A program made the position numbers and the translations under genes. From contig NZ_FWXU01000004.1 in assembly GCF_900176345.1 (NCBI RefSeq), forward strand, positions 248,001-312,000: DNA of 64,000 bases, written 5' to 3'. Below, in pieces: positions 27,279-40,221 of this stretch. Within the stretch, counting starts at the first letter, position 1, and the number at the start of each line of letters is the position of its first letter. The notes under the pieces were generated by a model, which saw nothing but the letters and a program-made list of their open reading frames with translations, was not told the DNA's origin and ran no database searches. The stretch is from Rhizobium sp. RU36D (GTDB taxonomy: Bacteria > Pseudomonadota > Alphaproteobacteria > Rhizobiales > Rhizobiaceae).

Positions 27279-28637
27279 TTAGACCAGCATGCCCATCGGA
27301 TTCTGGATATGCCGCTGGAAGGCCGAGGCCAGTTCGGCACCCAGCGCCCCGTCGATCACGCGATGGTCGAAGGCGAAGGTCGCCGTCATCACGGTGCCGA
27401 TCTCGATCTTGCCGTTGCGGACAACGGGCTTTTCGACACCGGCGCCGATCGAGACGATCGAGGCCTGCGGCAGGTTGATGATCGAGGTGAAGTTGGACAC
27501 GCCGAACATGCCGAGGTTCGACACGGAGGTCGTGCCGCCCTGGTATTCCTCCGGCTTCAACTTCTTGTCGCGCGCGCGCTTCGCCATATCCTTCACCTCG
27601 TTGGAGATGGTGGACAGCGTCTTGGTCTCGGCCTTGCGCACGATCGGGGTGATCAGCCCGTCCGGAATGGAAACAGCCACGCCGACATCCGACTGCTTGT
27701 GCAGAACACGCGCAGTCGAGGTCCAGGAGGCATTGGCCATTGGCACGTCCCGCAGGGCCAGCGCCATCGCCTTGATAATAAAGTCGTTGACGGAGAGCTT
27801 GAAGGCCGGAACCTCGCCCTTGTCGGTCTTCTTCATGGGCGCCGACGCATTGATCTCGGCACGCAGCCTCATCAGCGCGTCGAGTTCGCAGTCCATGGAG
27901 ATGAAGTAGGACGGTACCGTCTGGCTCGACTCGGTCAGGCGGGAAGCAATGGTCTTGCGCATGCCGTCATGCGGCAGCAGCTCGTATGAGCCTTCGGGGA
28001 AGAGCTTCAGCACGGCATCGTCGGATGCACCCTTGGCCATGGCAGGCGCTGGCGCAGCCGCGGCAGATGCGGGAGCAGCAGACGGAGCCGGGGCAGCATT
28101 ACCCGTACCCCCGGCAACGGCCTTTTCGATATCGCTCTTGACCACGCGACCATGCGGGCCGGAACCAGACACCGCCGAGAGGTCGATACCCGCGTCCTTG
28201 GCGATACGACGCGCCAGCGGCGAGGCAAAGACCCGCTCGCCGGATTTCGCAACCGGAGCCGGCGTAGACGGCGCGGGTGCCTTGTCCGCAACAGGTGCTG
28301 CTGCGGCCGGTGCGGCTTCGGATTTCGCGGGCGCTACCTCGGCCTTGGCCGGCGCAGCCGCGCCGCCACCGCTTGCGGCAGCGGAAACGTCCTCACCGTC
28401 AGCTGCGAGAATCGCGATCAGCGCATTGACCTTGACCGCTTCGGTGCCTGCCGGCACCACGATCTTAGCAACCGTGCCTTCGTCAACGGCTTCGACTTCC
28501 ATCGTCGCCTTGTCGGTCTCGATCTCGGCGATCACATCGCCTGACTTGACCTTGTCGCCTTCCTTGACCAGCCACTTGGAGAGATTGCCCTCTTCCATGG
28601 TCGGGGAAAGTGCCGGCATCGTAATGTTGATCGGCAT
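27279..28637 (-). CDS. pdhC: Pyruvate dehydrogenase E2, dihydrolipoyl acetyltransferase
   Basis: A 452-residue E2 core protein. It has one lipoyl domain with K43 in [12 protein letters not shown], an Ala/Pro-rich linker, a peripheral subunit-binding domain (about 137-173), a second flexible linker and the acetyltransferase domain with H425-x3-D429-G. It forms the structural core of the complex and passes acetyl groups to CoA. It begins 15 bases after pdhB in the operon pdhA-pdhB-pdhC. Confidence 0.96.
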   Translation of the reverse strand: MPINITMPALSPTMEEGNLSKWLVKEGDKVKSGDVIAEIETDKATMEVEAVDEGTVAKIVVPAGTEAVKVNALIAILAADGEDVSAAASGGGAAAPAKAEVAPAKSEAAPAAAAPVADKAPAPSTPAPVAKSGERVFASPLARRIAKDAGIDLSAVSGSGPHGRVVKSDIEKAVAGGTGNAAPAPSAAPASAAAAPAPAMAKGASDDAVLKLFPEGSYELLPHDGMRKTIASRLTESSQTVPSYFISMDCELDALMRLRAEINASAPMKKTDKGEVPAFKLSVNDFIIKAMALALRDVPMANASWTSTARVLHKQSDVGVAVSIPDGLITPIVRKAETKTLSTISNEVKDMAKRARDKKLKPEEYQGGTTSVSNLGMFGVSNFTSIINLPQASIVSIGAGVEKPVVRNGKIEIGTVMTATFAFDHRVIDGALGAELASAFQRHIQNPMGMLV

Positions 28638-28652
28638 GACTACGACCTCCCG

Positions 28653-30053
28653 TTACTTGTAGCAGACGGTTTTAACCGCCTCGACCACTTCGCCGACATT
28701 CGGCAGGGCCAGCTTTTCGAGGTTCGCCGCGTAGGGCATCGGAACGTCCTTGCCGGCAATCGTCAGGATCGGCGCGTCGAGATAATCGAAGGCCTGCTGC
28801 ATGACCCGCGTGGCGATTTCCGTGCCAACGGAAGACTGCGGATAGCCCTCTTCAACCGTTACGAGGCGGCCGGTCTTCTTGACCGATTCGATCACGGTCG
28901 GCAGGTCCATCGGCCGGATGGTGCGCAGGTCGATCAGTTCGACATCGATCCCGAGCTTGGCCAGTTCATCGACAGCCTTGACCGAATAGGTCATGCCGAT
29001 GCCCCAGGACACGATGGTCGCGTCCTTGCCGGTCTTGTGGATGCGCGCCTTGCCGATCGGCAGCACAAAATCGTCCATCTTCGGCACTTCGAATGAATGA
29101 CCGTAGAGGATTTCGTTTTCCAGGAAGATGATCGGGTTCGGATCGCGGATAGCAGCCTTCAGCAGACCCTTGGCATCAGCCGCCGTATACGGCTGGATAA
29201 CCTTGAGGCCCGGAATATGGCTGTACCAGGCCGCATAATCCTGGCTGTGCTGGGCGGCAACGCGTGCAGCCGCGCCATTGGGGCCACGGAACACGATTGG
29301 CGCTCCCATCTGGCCGCCGGACATATAGAGCGTCTTGGCAGCGGAGTTGATGATCTGGTCGATCGCCTGCATGGCGAAGTTGAAGGTCATGAACTCAACA
29401 ATCGGCCGCAGGCCGGCCATGGCGGCACCCACACCGATACCGGCAAAGCCGTGTTCGGTGATCGGTGTATCGACAACGCGAGCAGCGCCGAATTCCTGCA
29501 GAAGGCCCTGCGTGATCTTGTAAGCGCCCTGGTATTCAGCGACTTCCTCACCCATGATGAAGACATCGGAGTTGGCCCGCATTTCCTCTGCCATGGCTTC
29601 GCGCAGCGCTTCACGCACCGTCATCGTCACCATCTCGGTGCCTGCAGGAATATCGGGATCGGAGGCAACCTCGACCTTGGGCGCAGCCGGAACACTGGCG
29701 GCATCCTTGGTCGCGGTGGGCTCGGCAGCTGCTTCGCGCGCCTTGCCACCGGCAGCATCAGAGGCTGCAGGTGCGGCCGGAGCGGCGGCCTTGACGTCGG
29801 ACGCGCTCTCGCCATCCTGCAGCAGGATCGCGATCGGCGTATTGACCTTCACGTTCTCAGTGCCGGCGGCGATCAACAGCTTGCCAAGCACGCCCTCATC
29901 GACGGCTTCGACTTCCATCGTCGCCTTATCGGTTTCGATTTCGGCGATCACATCGCCTGATTTGACCGTATCGCCTTCTTTCTTGACCCATTTGGAGAGG
30001 GTGCCCTCCTCCATCGTCGGGGAAAGGGCCGGCATCAGAATTTCAATGGACAT
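28653..30053 (-). CDS. pdhB: Pyruvate dehydrogenase E1 beta with N-terminal lipoyl domain
   Basis: A 466-residue E1-beta subunit that carries its own lipoyl domain (about 1-80, K43) joined by an Ala/Pro-rich linker (about 82-135) to the transketolase pyrimidine-binding and C-terminal domains. A lipoylated E1-beta is known from rhizobia, Zymomonas and some other alphaproteobacteria and is absent from E. coli. The ATG at 30053 has a GGGGGAGG site seven bases upstream; the TTG at 30071 is less likely. Both PdhB and PdhC would be LipA substrates. Confidence 0.95.
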   Translation of the reverse strand: MSIEILMPALSPTMEEGTLSKWVKKEGDTVKSGDVIAEIETDKATMEVEAVDEGVLGKLLIAAGTENVKVNTPIAILLQDGESASDVKAAAPAAPAASDAAGGKAREAAAEPTATKDAASVPAAPKVEVASDPDIPAGTEMVTMTVREALREAMAEEMRANSDVFIMGEEVAEYQGAYKITQGLLQEFGAARVVDTPITEHGFAGIGVGAAMAGLRPIVEFMTFNFAMQAIDQIINSAAKTLYMSGGQMGAPIVFRGPNGAAARVAAQHSQDYAAWYSHIPGLKVIQPYTAADAKGLLKAAIRDPNPIIFLENEILYGHSFEVPKMDDFVLPIGKARIHKTGKDATIVSWGIGMTYSVKAVDELAKLGIDVELIDLRTIRPMDLPTVIESVKKTGRLVTVEEGYPQSSVGTEIATRVMQQAFDYLDAPILTIAGKDVPMPYAANLEKLALPNVGEVVEAVKTVCYK

Positions 30054-30071
30054 TGGCTTCGCCTCCCCCAA

Positions 30072-31124
30072 TCAAAGCAGGATATCGGTGTAGAGCTCGG
30101 ATACGTCAGGCTCCGGATCGGCCTGGGCGAAATCGGCGCTGTCGGCGACGATATCGCGGACATCCTTGTCGATCGCCTTCAACTCGTCCTCGGAAGCCCA
30201 GCCCTTTTCGAGAAGCCGTGCGCGCACCTGCTCGATCGGGTCGTGCTCGGAACGCATCTTCTGCACTTCATCCTTGGAGCGATACTTGGCCGGATCGGAC
30301 ATGGAGTGACCACGATAGCGATAGGTCAGCATTTCCAGGATGATCGGGCCCTTGCCGCTGCGGCAATGCTCAACGGCCTGCTCGGCTGCGGCCTTGACGG
30401 CGCGCACATCCATGCCGTCAACCTGAAGGCCGGGAATGTTGAAGGACACACCGCGCTGCGAGAAATTCGTCTGGGCGGAGGCGCGGCTAACGGCCGTGCC
30501 CATGGCGTAGCGGTTGTTCTCGATCACGTAGATCACCGGAAGCTTCCACAGCTGCGCCATGTTGAAGCTTTCATAGACCTGGCCCTGGTTGGCCGCACCG
30601 TCGCCGAAATAGGCAACGGAGACATTGTCATTGCCGCGATAGCGATTGGCGAAGGCAAGGCCCGTGCCGAGCGACACCTGGGCACCGACGATGCCGTGGC
30701 CGCCATAGAAATTCTTTTCCTTGGAGAACATGTGCATCGAGCCGCCCTTGCCCTTGGACAAGCCGCCCCGACGCCCGGTCAGTTCTGCCATAACGCCGCG
30801 GGCACTCATGCCGCAGGCCAGCATGTGGCCGTGGTCGCGATAGCCTGTGATGACCTGGTCGCCATCCTTGAGGGCCATCTGCATGCCGACAACGACAGCT
30901 TCCTGGCCGATATAGAGGTGACAGAAGCCACCGATGAAGCCCATGCCGTAGAGCTGGCCGGCCTTTTCCTCGAAGCGCCGAATCAACAGCATTTCGCGGT
31001 AGGATTTAAGCTCGGACTCGCGATCGAACTCGGCGATCAAGCCTTCGGTCAGATCTTTTTTTGTAGCAGCAGGTTTGGCTGAAGTCTTGCGGCCGGCAAC
31101 AGACGCGGATTTTCGCGGCGCCAT
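30072..31124 (-). CDS. pdhA: Pyruvate dehydrogenase E1 alpha
   Basis: A 350-residue thiamine diphosphate-dependent subunit that decarboxylates pyruvate with PdhB. The TPP motif GDG (174-176) to NN (203-204) is present, and the phosphorylation-loop-like region YRGHSMSDP is conserved. The ATG at 31124 is preceded by GGGGAGGA at a good distance; a TTG ten codons upstream is unlikely. It leads the operon pdhA-pdhB-pdhC-SGNH hydrolase; the upstream region 31125-31270 is AT-rich and probably holds the promoter. Confidence 0.96.
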   Translation of the reverse strand: MAPRKSASVAGRKTSAKPAATKKDLTEGLIAEFDRESELKSYREMLLIRRFEEKAGQLYGMGFIGGFCHLYIGQEAVVVGMQMALKDGDQVITGYRDHGHMLACGMSARGVMAELTGRRGGLSKGKGGSMHMFSKEKNFYGGHGIVGAQVSLGTGLAFANRYRGNDNVSVAYFGDGAANQGQVYESFNMAQLWKLPVIYVIENNRYAMGTAVSRASAQTNFSQRGVSFNIPGLQVDGMDVRAVKAAAEQAVEHCRSGKGPIILEMLTYRYRGHSMSDPAKYRSKDEVQKMRSEHDPIEQVRARLLEKGWASEDELKAIDKDVRDIVADSADFAQADPEPDVSELYTDILL

Positions 31125-31254
31125 TCGTTCCTCCCCGTGGGTTCGCTTCGTCAATCGTCGGGCGTCAGGATAAGCAAGAAACGCCCACCCCGCAATGCCA
31201 ATTATGCATGGCTAACATTCCTATTAATCAACTGATAATTAACAGGAAAACGGC

Positions 31255-31275
31255 ATTAACCTGATTTCGGTTAAT
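31255..31275 (-). repeat. Inverted repeat at the end of the ftsB-like gene
   Basis: ATTAACC (31255-31261) and GGTTAAT (31269-31275) pair perfectly around a 7-base loop and overlap the stop codon of the ftsB-like gene. The stem is AT-rich and the following T run is broken, so it may be a weak terminator or a protein site ahead of pdhA. Confidence 0.35.
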
Positions 31276-31591
31276 TCGTTTGTGTGTTGAAAATGACGAT
31301 CTCGTCAGGGCGCGAAAGATTGAGCTGATAGCGCGCCTTCTCATCGAGCATGTCGCGCTCAAGAGAACCATCGCTCAGCAACTGAACCTGTTTTTCCAGT
31401 TTTTCACGCTGCGCCACGAGCCGCGCCAACTCCGCACTCCGCTCGAATCTCTGGCGCTCGAATCCCTCCGCAGCCTTCAGTCCGAAATCCCCCTCAAGGG
31501 AATGGTAGCTGAAATAGGAGAGAAAGGCGACGGTCAAAGAGGGAAGAATGAAGCGGCCGAATTTTCGCTTTTTATGGTGCCTGGTCCACAT
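31271..31591 (-). CDS. ftsB: FtsB/DivIC-like septum formation initiator protein
   Basis: A 106-residue bitopic protein: a basic cytoplasmic start, one membrane segment (about 11-30) and a periplasmic coiled coil (about 45-72) followed by the RYQLNLSRPDE segment shared by FtsB/DivIC proteins. It would join FtsL and FtsQ in the divisome. The start at MWTRHHKKRK (31591) is favoured by family length; an ATG three codons earlier at 31600 is possible. The gene lies between eno and pdhA on the same strand, a conserved arrangement. Confidence 0.85.
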   Translation of the reverse strand: MWTRHHKKRKFGRFILPSLTVAFLSYFSYHSLEGDFGLKAAEGFERQRFERSAELARLVAQREKLEKQVQLLSDGSLERDMLDEKARYQLNLSRPDEIVIFNTQTN

Positions 31592-31677
31592 CAGGGGCAT
31601 CGCCTTCACACGCAGTACTGTATGTCTCAAGTTAGAGCCTATTGCTTAACCAAGCGTTGACCTTGCCCCACCCGCAT

Positions 31678-31713
31678 AAAAAATGCCCGCCGCCAGGTTT
31701 CCCCGGCGGCGGG
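31678..31713 (-). terminator. Rho-independent terminator of eno
   Basis: CCCGCCGCC (31686-31694) and GGCGGCGGG (31705-31713) form a perfect 9-base GC stem with a 10-base loop. On the minus strand it is followed by CA and six T residues, just downstream of the eno stop. This is a strong intrinsic terminator. Confidence 0.85.
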
Positions 31714-31739
31714 CTAGAGATCTCTGTGCGCGAGCCTAC

Positions 31740-33059
<1,320 letters not shown>

Positions 33060-33266
33060 TCATAATCCAAGGGACAGAAAATACAATGGCAGCTTCATGA
33101 AAGTGGCAGAGCCGGCAGGGAGCAGAGCAGCTGCCGGGTACGTGCACCTTCAAATTTAGTAGCACTGGATTAATCTATTTTAAATCATTGGTAACCTTGC
33201 GCCTTGTAGGCTGCAAAGACATTCAGCCGGCCAAAATGCGCGGCGCTTCATTGGTTTGGGGGACAT

Positions 33267-35102
33267 ATGAAGATCAGCATATCGCAGAGCATTACGTTGT
33301 TCGGCTGCGTCGTGGGCGCCGGCATCTTCCTCGCAGTAGGGAGCAACCAGTATACGCTGCGTGAGTTACAGGTGAACGGCCCAGCCTACCAACAGATCGT
33401 TTACGGCAAAGACCTTATCGCCGATATCCTGCCGCCGCCACTTTTTGTTATCGAGGCTTATCTGCTGGCCACCGAGGGCGCCTATCATTCAGAACTGGCG
33501 CAACCCAACCTTGAAAAGATCCGCGCCCTGAAGGCCTCCTACGACCAACGTCGCGACTTCTGGGATGCATCCAATCTGGCGCCTGCGCTGCGGGGGAGCC
33601 TCAAGAAGAATGCCATCGAGACTGCCGATCGACTATGGGTGATGATCGAGACCCAATATGCGGGTGCCGTGCAATCGAGTGATCCGGACGTCAAGATGGC
33701 GGCGCTCGACAGTATGATGGATGCCTACAGAGCCCATCGCGATGCCGTAACCGTCCTCGTCAACGAGGCAAATACCTTCCTGGCCAACGCCGAACAGGAT
33801 ACTGCGACCAAATCCGAGCGGTTGACCCTGATTTCAGGCGCCTTGGCGGGACTGTTGGGCATCATTCTGGTGGGTGGTCTCTTGGTGCTTCGCCGCCGTG
33901 CTGTCACGCCGCTGAACGCGATGAAAGCCTATATGAGCAACCTCGCCCGTGGAGATTACTCAAAACCCGTCCCCTACGTAGACCGAAGCGACGAAATCGG
34001 CCAGATGGCCTCCTCGGTCCAGGTCTTCCGTTCGGCCGCGATGGAACGCAAGGCAATCCGTGAGCGTCAGGAAGCCGCGCAGACTTTGACAATCGAGCGC
34101 GAACGCGCCGAGATGGAGGCGCGGGCGGCCGAGGACCAGCAGCGTGCACGCGTTATCGACAGCATCAGTAAGGGGCTGGAACGGCTTGCGGCGGGCGATC
34201 TTACTGCAGAAATCGCTGATCCCTTCGCCCCGGATTACGAAAAGCTCAGGGTCGAGTTCAATTCGAGCATCCGATCCCTGGCACAAACCATGGCTGAGAT
34301 ATCCGGAACGGTTGGTAGCGTGCGTTCTGGCACGGACAACATTGCCAGCGGCACCGACGACCTTGCAAAACGGACCGAAACGCAGGCGGCCATGCTCGAA
34401 GAGGCGGCATCTGCTCTCGACGAGATCACCGCGACGGTTCGGACTTCTGCCGAGCGGGCGCGCGAAGCCAACGCGATGATGACGCGGACGAAAGAAAGTG
34501 CAGAAGTCTCGGCAGCTGTTGTCCGCGACGCTGTCATGGCGATGGCGAAGATCCAGGAGTCCTCGGCCCAGATCGGCCAGATCATCTCGGTGATCGACGA
34601 CATCGCATTCCAAACCAATCTTCTGGCTCTCAACGCCGGGGTCGAGGCGGCGCGTGCCGGGGAAAGCGGCAAGGGGTTTGCCGTGGTCGCGCAGGAAGTA
34701 CGTGAACTGGCCGGACGATCAGCCAGTGCCGCAAAGGAAATCAAAGCGCTGGTGGATGCTTCCTCGACACAAGTGGGAGCCGGCGTTTCGCTGGTCAACC
34801 GTACCGGCGATGCCCTAACGACGATAGACCAGCAGGTTCAACAAGTACACAAGCTGATCCATGCCATCGAAATGTCGGCGGCAGAACAATCTGGCGCGCT
34901 TGCCGAGGTCAACGAGGCGGTCAACCGGATGGACCAGGTCACGCAGCAGAACGCTGCCATGGCGGAAGAAGCAAACGCAGCCTGTCGCGAGTTGAACGGG
35001 GAAGCAGAGAACCTCGGACGCATGCTCGTTCGCTTCGTACTCACCGGACGATCATCAGCGCGGATCCACACGCCCGCGCCCGAATACCGTCAGGCTTCCT
35101 GA
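33267..35102 (+). CDS. Methyl-accepting chemotaxis protein
   Basis: A 611-residue transmembrane chemoreceptor. It has an N-terminal membrane segment (about 7-25), a periplasmic helical sensor region (about 27-185), a second membrane segment (186-208), HAMP (about 209-261), a second HAMP-like segment (about 298-345) and the signalling domain with the conserved hairpin tip [16 protein letters not shown] (444-459). There is no C-terminal NWETF-like CheR tether. The ligand is unknown. The gene sits alone between eno and kdsA, which I recall as neighbours in many rhizobia, so it may be an insertion. Confidence 0.93.
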   Translation: MKISISQSITLFGCVVGAGIFLAVGSNQYTLRELQVNGPAYQQIVYGKDLIADILPPPLFVIEAYLLATEGAYHSELAQPNLEKIRALKASYDQRRDFWDASNLAPALRGSLKKNAIETADRLWVMIETQYAGAVQSSDPDVKMAALDSMMDAYRAHRDAVTVLVNEANTFLANAEQDTATKSERLTLISGALAGLLGIILVGGLLVLRRRAVTPLNAMKAYMSNLARGDYSKPVPYVDRSDEIGQMASSVQVFRSAAMERKAIRERQEAAQTLTIERERAEMEARAAEDQQRARVIDSISKGLERLAAGDLTAEIADPFAPDYEKLRVEFNSSIRSLAQTMAEISGTVGSVRSGTDNIASGTDDLAKRTETQAAMLEEAASALDEITATVRTSAERAREANAMMTRTKESAEVSAAVVRDAVMAMAKIQESSAQIGQIISVIDDIAFQTNLLALNAGVEAARAGESGKGFAVVAQEVRELAGRSASAAKEIKALVDASSTQVGAGVSLVNRTGDALTTIDQQVQQVHKLIHAIEMSAAEQSGALAEVNEAVNRMDQVTQQNAAMAEEANAACRELNGEAENLGRMLVRFVLTGRSSARIHTPAPEYRQAS

Positions 35103-35122
35103 TCCATCACCACGCGCTGCCG

Positions 35123-35965
35123 TCAGGCCGCCTTGGCGATATCATCGAAAGCCATCAGCTTTTCCAGCAAGGCCGGCATGCGATCCAGCGGCACCATGTT
35201 CGGACCGTCGGATGGCGCGTTATCAGGATCCTGATGCGTCTCGATGAACAGACCCGCCACCCCGACCGCAACGGCCGCCCGCGACAGGGTCTCAACGAAG
35301 CGCCGGTCGCCACCCGTCGATCCGCCCTGCCCGCCGGGCTGCTGCACCGAATGGGTGGCGTCGAACACGATCGGTGCCCCGGTTTCGGCCATGATCGGCA
35401 GCGAGCGCATGTCGGAGACAAGCGTGTTATAGCCGAAGGAGGCACCGCGCTCGCACAGAAGCACGTTCGGATTGCCCGAGCCGGTGATCTTGTCCAGCAC
35501 GTTCTTCATGTCCCAGGGCGCCAGGAACTGCCCCTTCTTGACGTTGATCGCCCGCCCGGTCTTGGCCGCGGCAATCAGAAGATCGGTCTGGCGGCAGAGA
35601 AAGGCCGGGATCTGCAGCATGTCGACGACAGGTGCCACGGCGGCGCATTGCTCTTCGGTATGGATATCGGTGATGACGGGAAAGCCGAATTCCGCCTTGA
35701 GATCGGAAAACACATCCAGCGCCTTGTCGAGGCCAATCCCGCGTTTACCCGTCAGCGACGTCCGGTTGGCCTTGTCGAAGGACGACTTGTAGACGAGACC
35801 GATGCCAAGCTCGCGGCAGATCTCCACCAACCGCCCCGCCATCATGAAGGCATGATCGCGGCTCTCCATCTGGCAGGGGCCGGCGATCAGCGAAAAACGG
35901 GCGGAATTAGAGAAAACGACGGCGTTGGCACCCTCGCCGACACTCACGGTGGAATTGGTGGTCAT
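35123..35965 (-). CDS. kdsA: 3-deoxy-D-manno-octulosonate 8-phosphate synthase
   Basis: A 280-residue TIM-barrel enzyme that joins phosphoenolpyruvate and arabinose 5-phosphate to make Kdo8P for lipopolysaccharide. C31 in AGPCQMES stands where metal-dependent (class II) Kdo8P synthases have their metal-binding cysteine; the E. coli class I enzyme has Asn there, so a metal-dependent enzyme is likely. The gene overlaps the upstream VOC gene by four bases (ATGA), and is convergent with the chemoreceptor gene. Confidence 0.95.
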   Translation of the reverse strand: MTTNSTVSVGEGANAVVFSNSARFSLIAGPCQMESRDHAFMMAGRLVEICRELGIGLVYKSSFDKANRTSLTGKRGIGLDKALDVFSDLKAEFGFPVITDIHTEEQCAAVAPVVDMLQIPAFLCRQTDLLIAAAKTGRAINVKKGQFLAPWDMKNVLDKITGSGNPNVLLCERGASFGYNTLVSDMRSLPIMAETGAPIVFDATHSVQQPGGQGGSTGGDRRFVETLSRAAVAVGVAGLFIETHQDPDNAPSDGPNMVPLDRMPALLEKLMAFDDIAKAA

Positions 35966-36864
35966 GCTCTTGCTGCCTCCTCGAAGGCGAAAGCCACGCC
36001 CTGTCCGCGCCCCGGCGCGACGACGAGCCGGCCCGCCACATTGCTGTATGCCACGCCTCTATCAGCAAGGCGCTTTTCTGTCACGCCGAGATCTGTGACG
36101 GAAAACACGACTGCCCGACCGCACAATCCGCGTCCGGCCGTGCCAGCGTCGATCCCATAGAAACCCTTCAATCCCGCTGATGTCAGTACCTCGACTCGGC
36201 AATTGGAAGAGGTGAGTTCAATGCCGAAGGAATGCGCCCTGACATCCCGTTGCTCGAACACCACCTCCAGCAGATATTGAAAATCCGACGGATTTTCCTC
36301 GCCCAGCACGACGGCCGAAATTCCTGTCACACCGTTTGCGTGGCGGGTCAGCGCCGCCCGGTCAACAGGTGGCATCGACACCCGCTGACAGCTGAACAGG
36401 AAGAAATCCGGGGACCGCAGGTCGGCGGCGAAAGCAAGCGCAAAACTGGCCTCCGCAGACGATCCGTCGGACATCAGCATCGGCCGCGAGAAAGACAGCA
36501 TATCGCCTGCCGAAAAGCCTGCTTCGCGAAAACGGTTATGATCGACGCTCGCATGCTCACTGCCCACGACGATCGCCGACAATCCCTCTTCGCCGCAGCG
36601 AAACCGGAAGGCCTGGTCCCGGGCAACGAAGACGTTGCCTTGCCGTGCGGCCGCGTCGCATTCCTCTCGACTGGCCACGGCCAGGGGCTCGAGATAGCTA
36701 CCGTTCTCAAAGAAAACGCAGGCATTTTCCGTGCCGAACGGGTGCTTGGCATCTGCTGCAACGGTGAAGCCGAGGTCTACCAGCCGCTCCCGCGCGCTTG
36801 AAAGGTCCGCTACTGGCAAAACAAGGTGATCGAGAGGCCGAGGCGCGGGCAGGCTGTCAGTCAT
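35962..36864 (-). CDS. VOC (glyoxalase-like) family protein
   Basis: A 300-residue protein of the vicinal oxygen chelate fold, with an N-terminal glyoxalase-like half beginning [11 protein letters not shown] and a second weaker half. It is long compared with simple glyoxalase I. Metal ligands cannot be assigned with confidence. Its stop overlaps the kdsA start, so the two are translationally coupled; a link to Kdo or aldehyde metabolism is only positional inference. Confidence 0.8.
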   Translation of the reverse strand: MTDSLPAPRPLDHLVLPVADLSSARERLVDLGFTVAADAKHPFGTENACVFFENGSYLEPLAVASREECDAAARQGNVFVARDQAFRFRCGEEGLSAIVVGSEHASVDHNRFREAGFSAGDMLSFSRPMLMSDGSSAEASFALAFAADLRSPDFFLFSCQRVSMPPVDRAALTRHANGVTGISAVVLGEENPSDFQYLLEVVFEQRDVRAHSFGIELTSSNCRVEVLTSAGLKGFYGIDAGTAGRGLCGRAVVFSVTDLGVTEKRLADRGVAYSNVAGRLVVAPGRGQGVAFAFEEAARA

Positions 36865-37005
36865 GTCTTGGGCTCCCTGAAAATGCTTAGCGGTATGTGC
36901 GTCATGGCGGCCTCAAAGACAAGCTACACGGCGCAGGCGTCCCTGATGCCAGGCTTATTCTTTTTGTCCGATGATGGTCACTTCACGGAAATTTAAGGCC
37001 TTGCG

Positions 37006-37046
37006 GAACACAAATGGAACAGATAGTGTCTGTTCTTGATTTGTTT
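37006..37046 (+). promoter_or_regulatory. LexA (SOS) boxes upstream of lexA
   Basis: GAAC (37006-37009) and GAAC (37017-37020) are separated by exactly seven bases, the alphaproteobacterial LexA box GAAC-N7-GAAC. A second copy, GTTC-N7-GTTT, lies at 37032-37046, one mismatch from consensus. Both lie within 65 bases of the lexA ATG and support autorepression. The upstream in-frame ATG at 37014 falls inside the first box, which argues against its use as the start. Confidence 0.8.
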
Positions 37047-37067
37047 CAGGGCACGGGGTCGAGCGAC

Positions 37068-37781
37068 ATGCTGACGCGCAAACAACAGGAATTGCTTCTG
37101 TTCATACATGAACGGATGAAAGAATCGGGTGTGCCTCCCTCGTTCGACGAGATGAAGGATGCCCTGGACCTTGCTTCAAAGTCCGGCATTCACCGACTGA
37201 TCACCGCGCTCGAAGAGCGTGGCTTCATCCGCCGCCTGCCGAACCGGGCGAGAGCGCTGGAGGTCATCAAGCTGCCGGAAGCCTATACGCCCAGCCTGCA
37301 GCCGCGGCGAGGTTTTTCACCAAGTGTCATCGAGGGCAGCCTGGGAAAGCCGCCCGCACCTGTCCAGGCGCCGAAGCCTGTGGCCGAGGTGACAAGTTCG
37401 GTGTCCGTGCCGGTCATGGGCCGTATCGCCGCTGGCGTTCCGATTTCCGCCATTCAGAACAACACCCATGACATCACAGTGCCCGCCGAAATGATCGGTT
37501 CGGGAGAGCATTACGCCCTTGAGGTCAAGGGCGATTCGATGATTGACGCCGGCATTCTCGATGGCGACACCGTGATCATCCGCAATGCATCCAATGCCAA
37601 TCCCGGCGATATCGTCGTGGCATTGGTAGACGATGAAGAGGCGACGCTGAAGCGGTTTCGTCGTCGCGGCGCCTCGATTGCGCTGGAGGCGGCAAACCCT
37701 GCCTATGAGACGCGCATCTTCGGACCGGACCGGGTCAAGATCCAGGGCAAGCTCGTCGGTCTTATCCGCCGCTATCACTAA
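37068..37781 (+). CDS. lexA: SOS repressor LexA
   Basis: A 237-residue repressor that cleaves itself when RecA is activated by DNA damage. The N-terminal winged helix (1-65) is followed by the cleavage site A122-G123 in GRIAAGVP and the catalytic dyad S157 (KGDSM) and K195. The start at [10 protein letters not shown] is fixed by family length and by the SOS box upstream. Its last 20 bases overlap the 3' end of the convergent comEC gene. Confidence 0.97.
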   Translation: MLTRKQQELLLFIHERMKESGVPPSFDEMKDALDLASKSGIHRLITALEERGFIRRLPNRARALEVIKLPEAYTPSLQPRRGFSPSVIEGSLGKPPAPVQAPKPVAEVTSSVSVPVMGRIAAGVPISAIQNNTHDITVPAEMIGSGEHYALEVKGDSMIDAGILDGDTVIIRNASNANPGDIVVALVDDEEATLKRFRRRGASIALEAANPAYETRIFGPDRVKIQGKLVGLIRRYH

Positions 37782-40221
37782 GGTCTGTGACCGGTGCATC
37801 CGGCCCGGTGTCTGCAAAGGTGTTGCTGCGCCAGTCATAAAGCCGGTGGCGCATCCAGGGTCGTTGTGGATTGGAAAACGCCGTTCGTTCCTTGATGTCG
37901 CCTTTTAGGTGATCTCCGAGTGCCAGTTCCATAGAGCCGGTTCGCCGCAGCAGGTCTGAGGTAATCAAGCGTGCCCCGGAGCGACAGGCTTTAAGGCTGG
38001 TGCGCCGTGGCGTCACTACGATGTCGGCCGTATCGCACCCCGCGCCGAGCAGAGCCGGCTCCTCGATTGCGGCAATCCGCCAGCCGGAGTCGAGCCTGAT
38101 GGCACACCACAGGCCATCGGCGCATAAAAAACGTGCTGAATTGCCCATCTTAAGCGCCTTCTGCATTGCGGCTTTGGCCTCGGCGATTTGTTGCGGGGTC
38201 AGTTTTTGCTTCGGTCCCGCATTCGGCGGTTTGGGACCGACCGCTTCGGTGGCGGCCGCCGGGAGGACCAGCGGCGGCACGTGCGTGTCGATCTGCAATG
38301 CCTGTTCCCACTGCCTGTAGATAAACGCTGTGGGCCTTCGGCGATTGGTGGCAAGCTCGCCGTTCCCGACGAATGCGCCGATCAACTGCCCATCTTCGGA
38401 AATCAGGATATTGCCCGGCGGCAGGGATGGCGTGAGCGCCTCGATTGCAAGCGCAGCGGCCATGATGAGCGTGCCGAGATGCCGCAGCCAGCTGCCGAGC
38501 AGCGTCAGCAGCACGAAACCCAAGGCCATGACCGGCAGGAACCAGGCGCTCAGCCGTGAAAAGCCGAAACCCTCGCCCCATCCGGCAACCATGAAGGCGA
38601 TATCCGCCACGAGTTCCAGACCCCAACCCATCAACTGGAGAAAAGGAGCATCCAGTCCGAGCGGCATGGTGAGCATAGCCGCCAGGCCGGCAGGCATGAC
38701 CCAGAGCGAAATCACCGGCATGGCCAGCAGGTTTGCCTCAAGGCTATGGGGCGCTAGGCGATGAAAATGCGTGACGGCAAAAACCGCCGTCGATACACCG
38801 CCGATCAGCGAGGTCATTACTGTGCCCCAGGTGAAGCTCCAGACCAGATTGACCACAGCGGCGCCCGGAAAGGCCTGCGGCAATGGAGGCGAAGCGGGTC
38901 GCTCGCGCCAGGCAGCGTATCCGGCTATCAGCGCCGCGGTTGCCGCAAACGACATCTGGAAGCTCGGACCCATGATTTCCGAAGGCGCGACGGCAAGAAT
39001 GACCAGGGCAGCTATGGCGAGATTGCGCAGGCTGATGGCGGGCCGATCGAACAGCACCGCGACCAGCATGACCGCCGTCATCAGAAATGCCCTGACCGCA
39101 GAGACCTGATAGCCTGATATAAGGAGATAGCAGAGCGCACCGGCGAGAGCCCCCGTCGCGGCAAATTTCTTGACGGGATAGCTTTGCACCAGCGCGGGAG
39201 ACAGGCTGAACAACAGCCGGAGGCCGACGAAGAAGATGCCGGCGGCGAGCGCCATGTTCAGTCCTGAGATGGCCGTGATGTGGGCAAGACCCGAGAGCCT
39301 CAGAGCTTCCGTCAACTCGTTCGACATGGAGCGCCGCTCACCGGTGATGATCGATGCCGCGAAGGCCCCTGCATCGCCTGGTATGACGGTCCGGATACGG
39401 GTCGAAATCTGGTCGCGCAGGCTGAACAGCCAGCGGTCGGCCCGATCGATCCAGGTGTCTGCAGGCTGGACGACAGGCGTTGTCGGACGCGTCGGCGCGC
39501 CGAGGAAATAGCCGACAGCGCCGATCCCATTGTAATAGCTCGCGAAAGCGAAGTCGTTGAGCCCCGGCAATGCAGGACCCGATGGCGGCGACAGGCGAAC
39601 GCGACCGGTAATCGCTTCTCCCAGCGCAAATGGCGCATGGCGTGCGCGTGCCAAAACCGAGATGCGCTGCGGCGGGCGCTTGATCTGCGGGTCGGAGGTG
39701 CCATGCACCAAGACGATATAGCGCCACTCCCCGCGGCTTCCGGCCTCACGCCGTTCCACCTGCCCGGTGACCATGGCCGTCACCGGACTGTCGATGACGA
39801 CTGTGTCCCACAGTCTCGTCTCGGCATCGGCAAACAGCATGCCGGCCACCAGCAGAGCGAGGCCCGTGCTCACCGGATAGAGCAGCGGTGCCCCGTGCCT
39901 GAGGAGAAGAGCCGCAGCCACTAGCATGGCCAGCATCACGGCTAGAACCGGAGCAGCGGGCGGAGCATCCAGCGAGAACCAGAGGGCCGCACCAACGCCC
40001 AGCAGAACGGCCGAGAACAACAGGCCCCGTCCCCGCGATATTTCCAGCACGACCGCGTTTCCGATTCGCTGCGATAGTGCACCCACATGGGTCGAAAGTA
40101 TGAGACCGACGCCTGCTTTGCGGCTGGTGGAGCGCACCGGCAAGGGGGACGTCTCGGCCGGTCGGACGACCGCTACCCCCTCCTCCCTTGGCTTGACTGC
40201 AAGTTGCAGACCGTCGTTCAC
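37762..40221 (-). CDS. comEC: ComEC/Rec2 family DNA-uptake channel protein
   Basis: An 819-residue polytopic membrane protein with an N-terminal DUF4131 region, the competence domain with [15 protein letters not shown], and a C-terminal extension. I do not see the HxHxDH metallo-beta-lactamase motif of the Bacillus ComEC nuclease-like domain, which fits the shortened rhizobial form. The start is a GTG at 40221 with GGGGAG about eight bases upstream. Whether it supports natural transformation here is unknown. Its 3' end overlaps lexA by 20 bases. Confidence 0.9.
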   Translation of the reverse strand: MNDGLQLAVKPREEGVAVVRPAETSPLPVRSTSRKAGVGLILSTHVGALSQRIGNAVVLEISRGRGLLFSAVLLGVGAALWFSLDAPPAAPVLAVMLAMLVAAALLLRHGAPLLYPVSTGLALLVAGMLFADAETRLWDTVVIDSPVTAMVTGQVERREAGSRGEWRYIVLVHGTSDPQIKRPPQRISVLARARHAPFALGEAITGRVRLSPPSGPALPGLNDFAFASYYNGIGAVGYFLGAPTRPTTPVVQPADTWIDRADRWLFSLRDQISTRIRTVIPGDAGAFAASIITGERRSMSNELTEALRLSGLAHITAISGLNMALAAGIFFVGLRLLFSLSPALVQSYPVKKFAATGALAGALCYLLISGYQVSAVRAFLMTAVMLVAVLFDRPAISLRNLAIAALVILAVAPSEIMGPSFQMSFAATAALIAGYAAWRERPASPPLPQAFPGAAVVNLVWSFTWGTVMTSLIGGVSTAVFAVTHFHRLAPHSLEANLLAMPVISLWVMPAGLAAMLTMPLGLDAPFLQLMGWGLELVADIAFMVAGWGEGFGFSRLSAWFLPVMALGFVLLTLLGSWLRHLGTLIMAAALAIEALTPSLPPGNILISEDGQLIGAFVGNGELATNRRRPTAFIYRQWEQALQIDTHVPPLVLPAAATEAVGPKPPNAGPKQKLTPQQIAEAKAAMQKALKMGNSARFLCADGLWCAIRLDSGWRIAAIEEPALLGAGCDTADIVVTPRRTSLKACRSGARLITSDLLRRTGSMELALGDHLKGDIKERTAFSNPQRPWMRHRLYDWRSNTFADTGPDAPVTDLSDSGG

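Noticed and set aside
37014-37067. Upstream ATG extending LexA by 18 residues
   Set aside because: The ATG lies inside the SOS box and the extension is not part of the LexA family.
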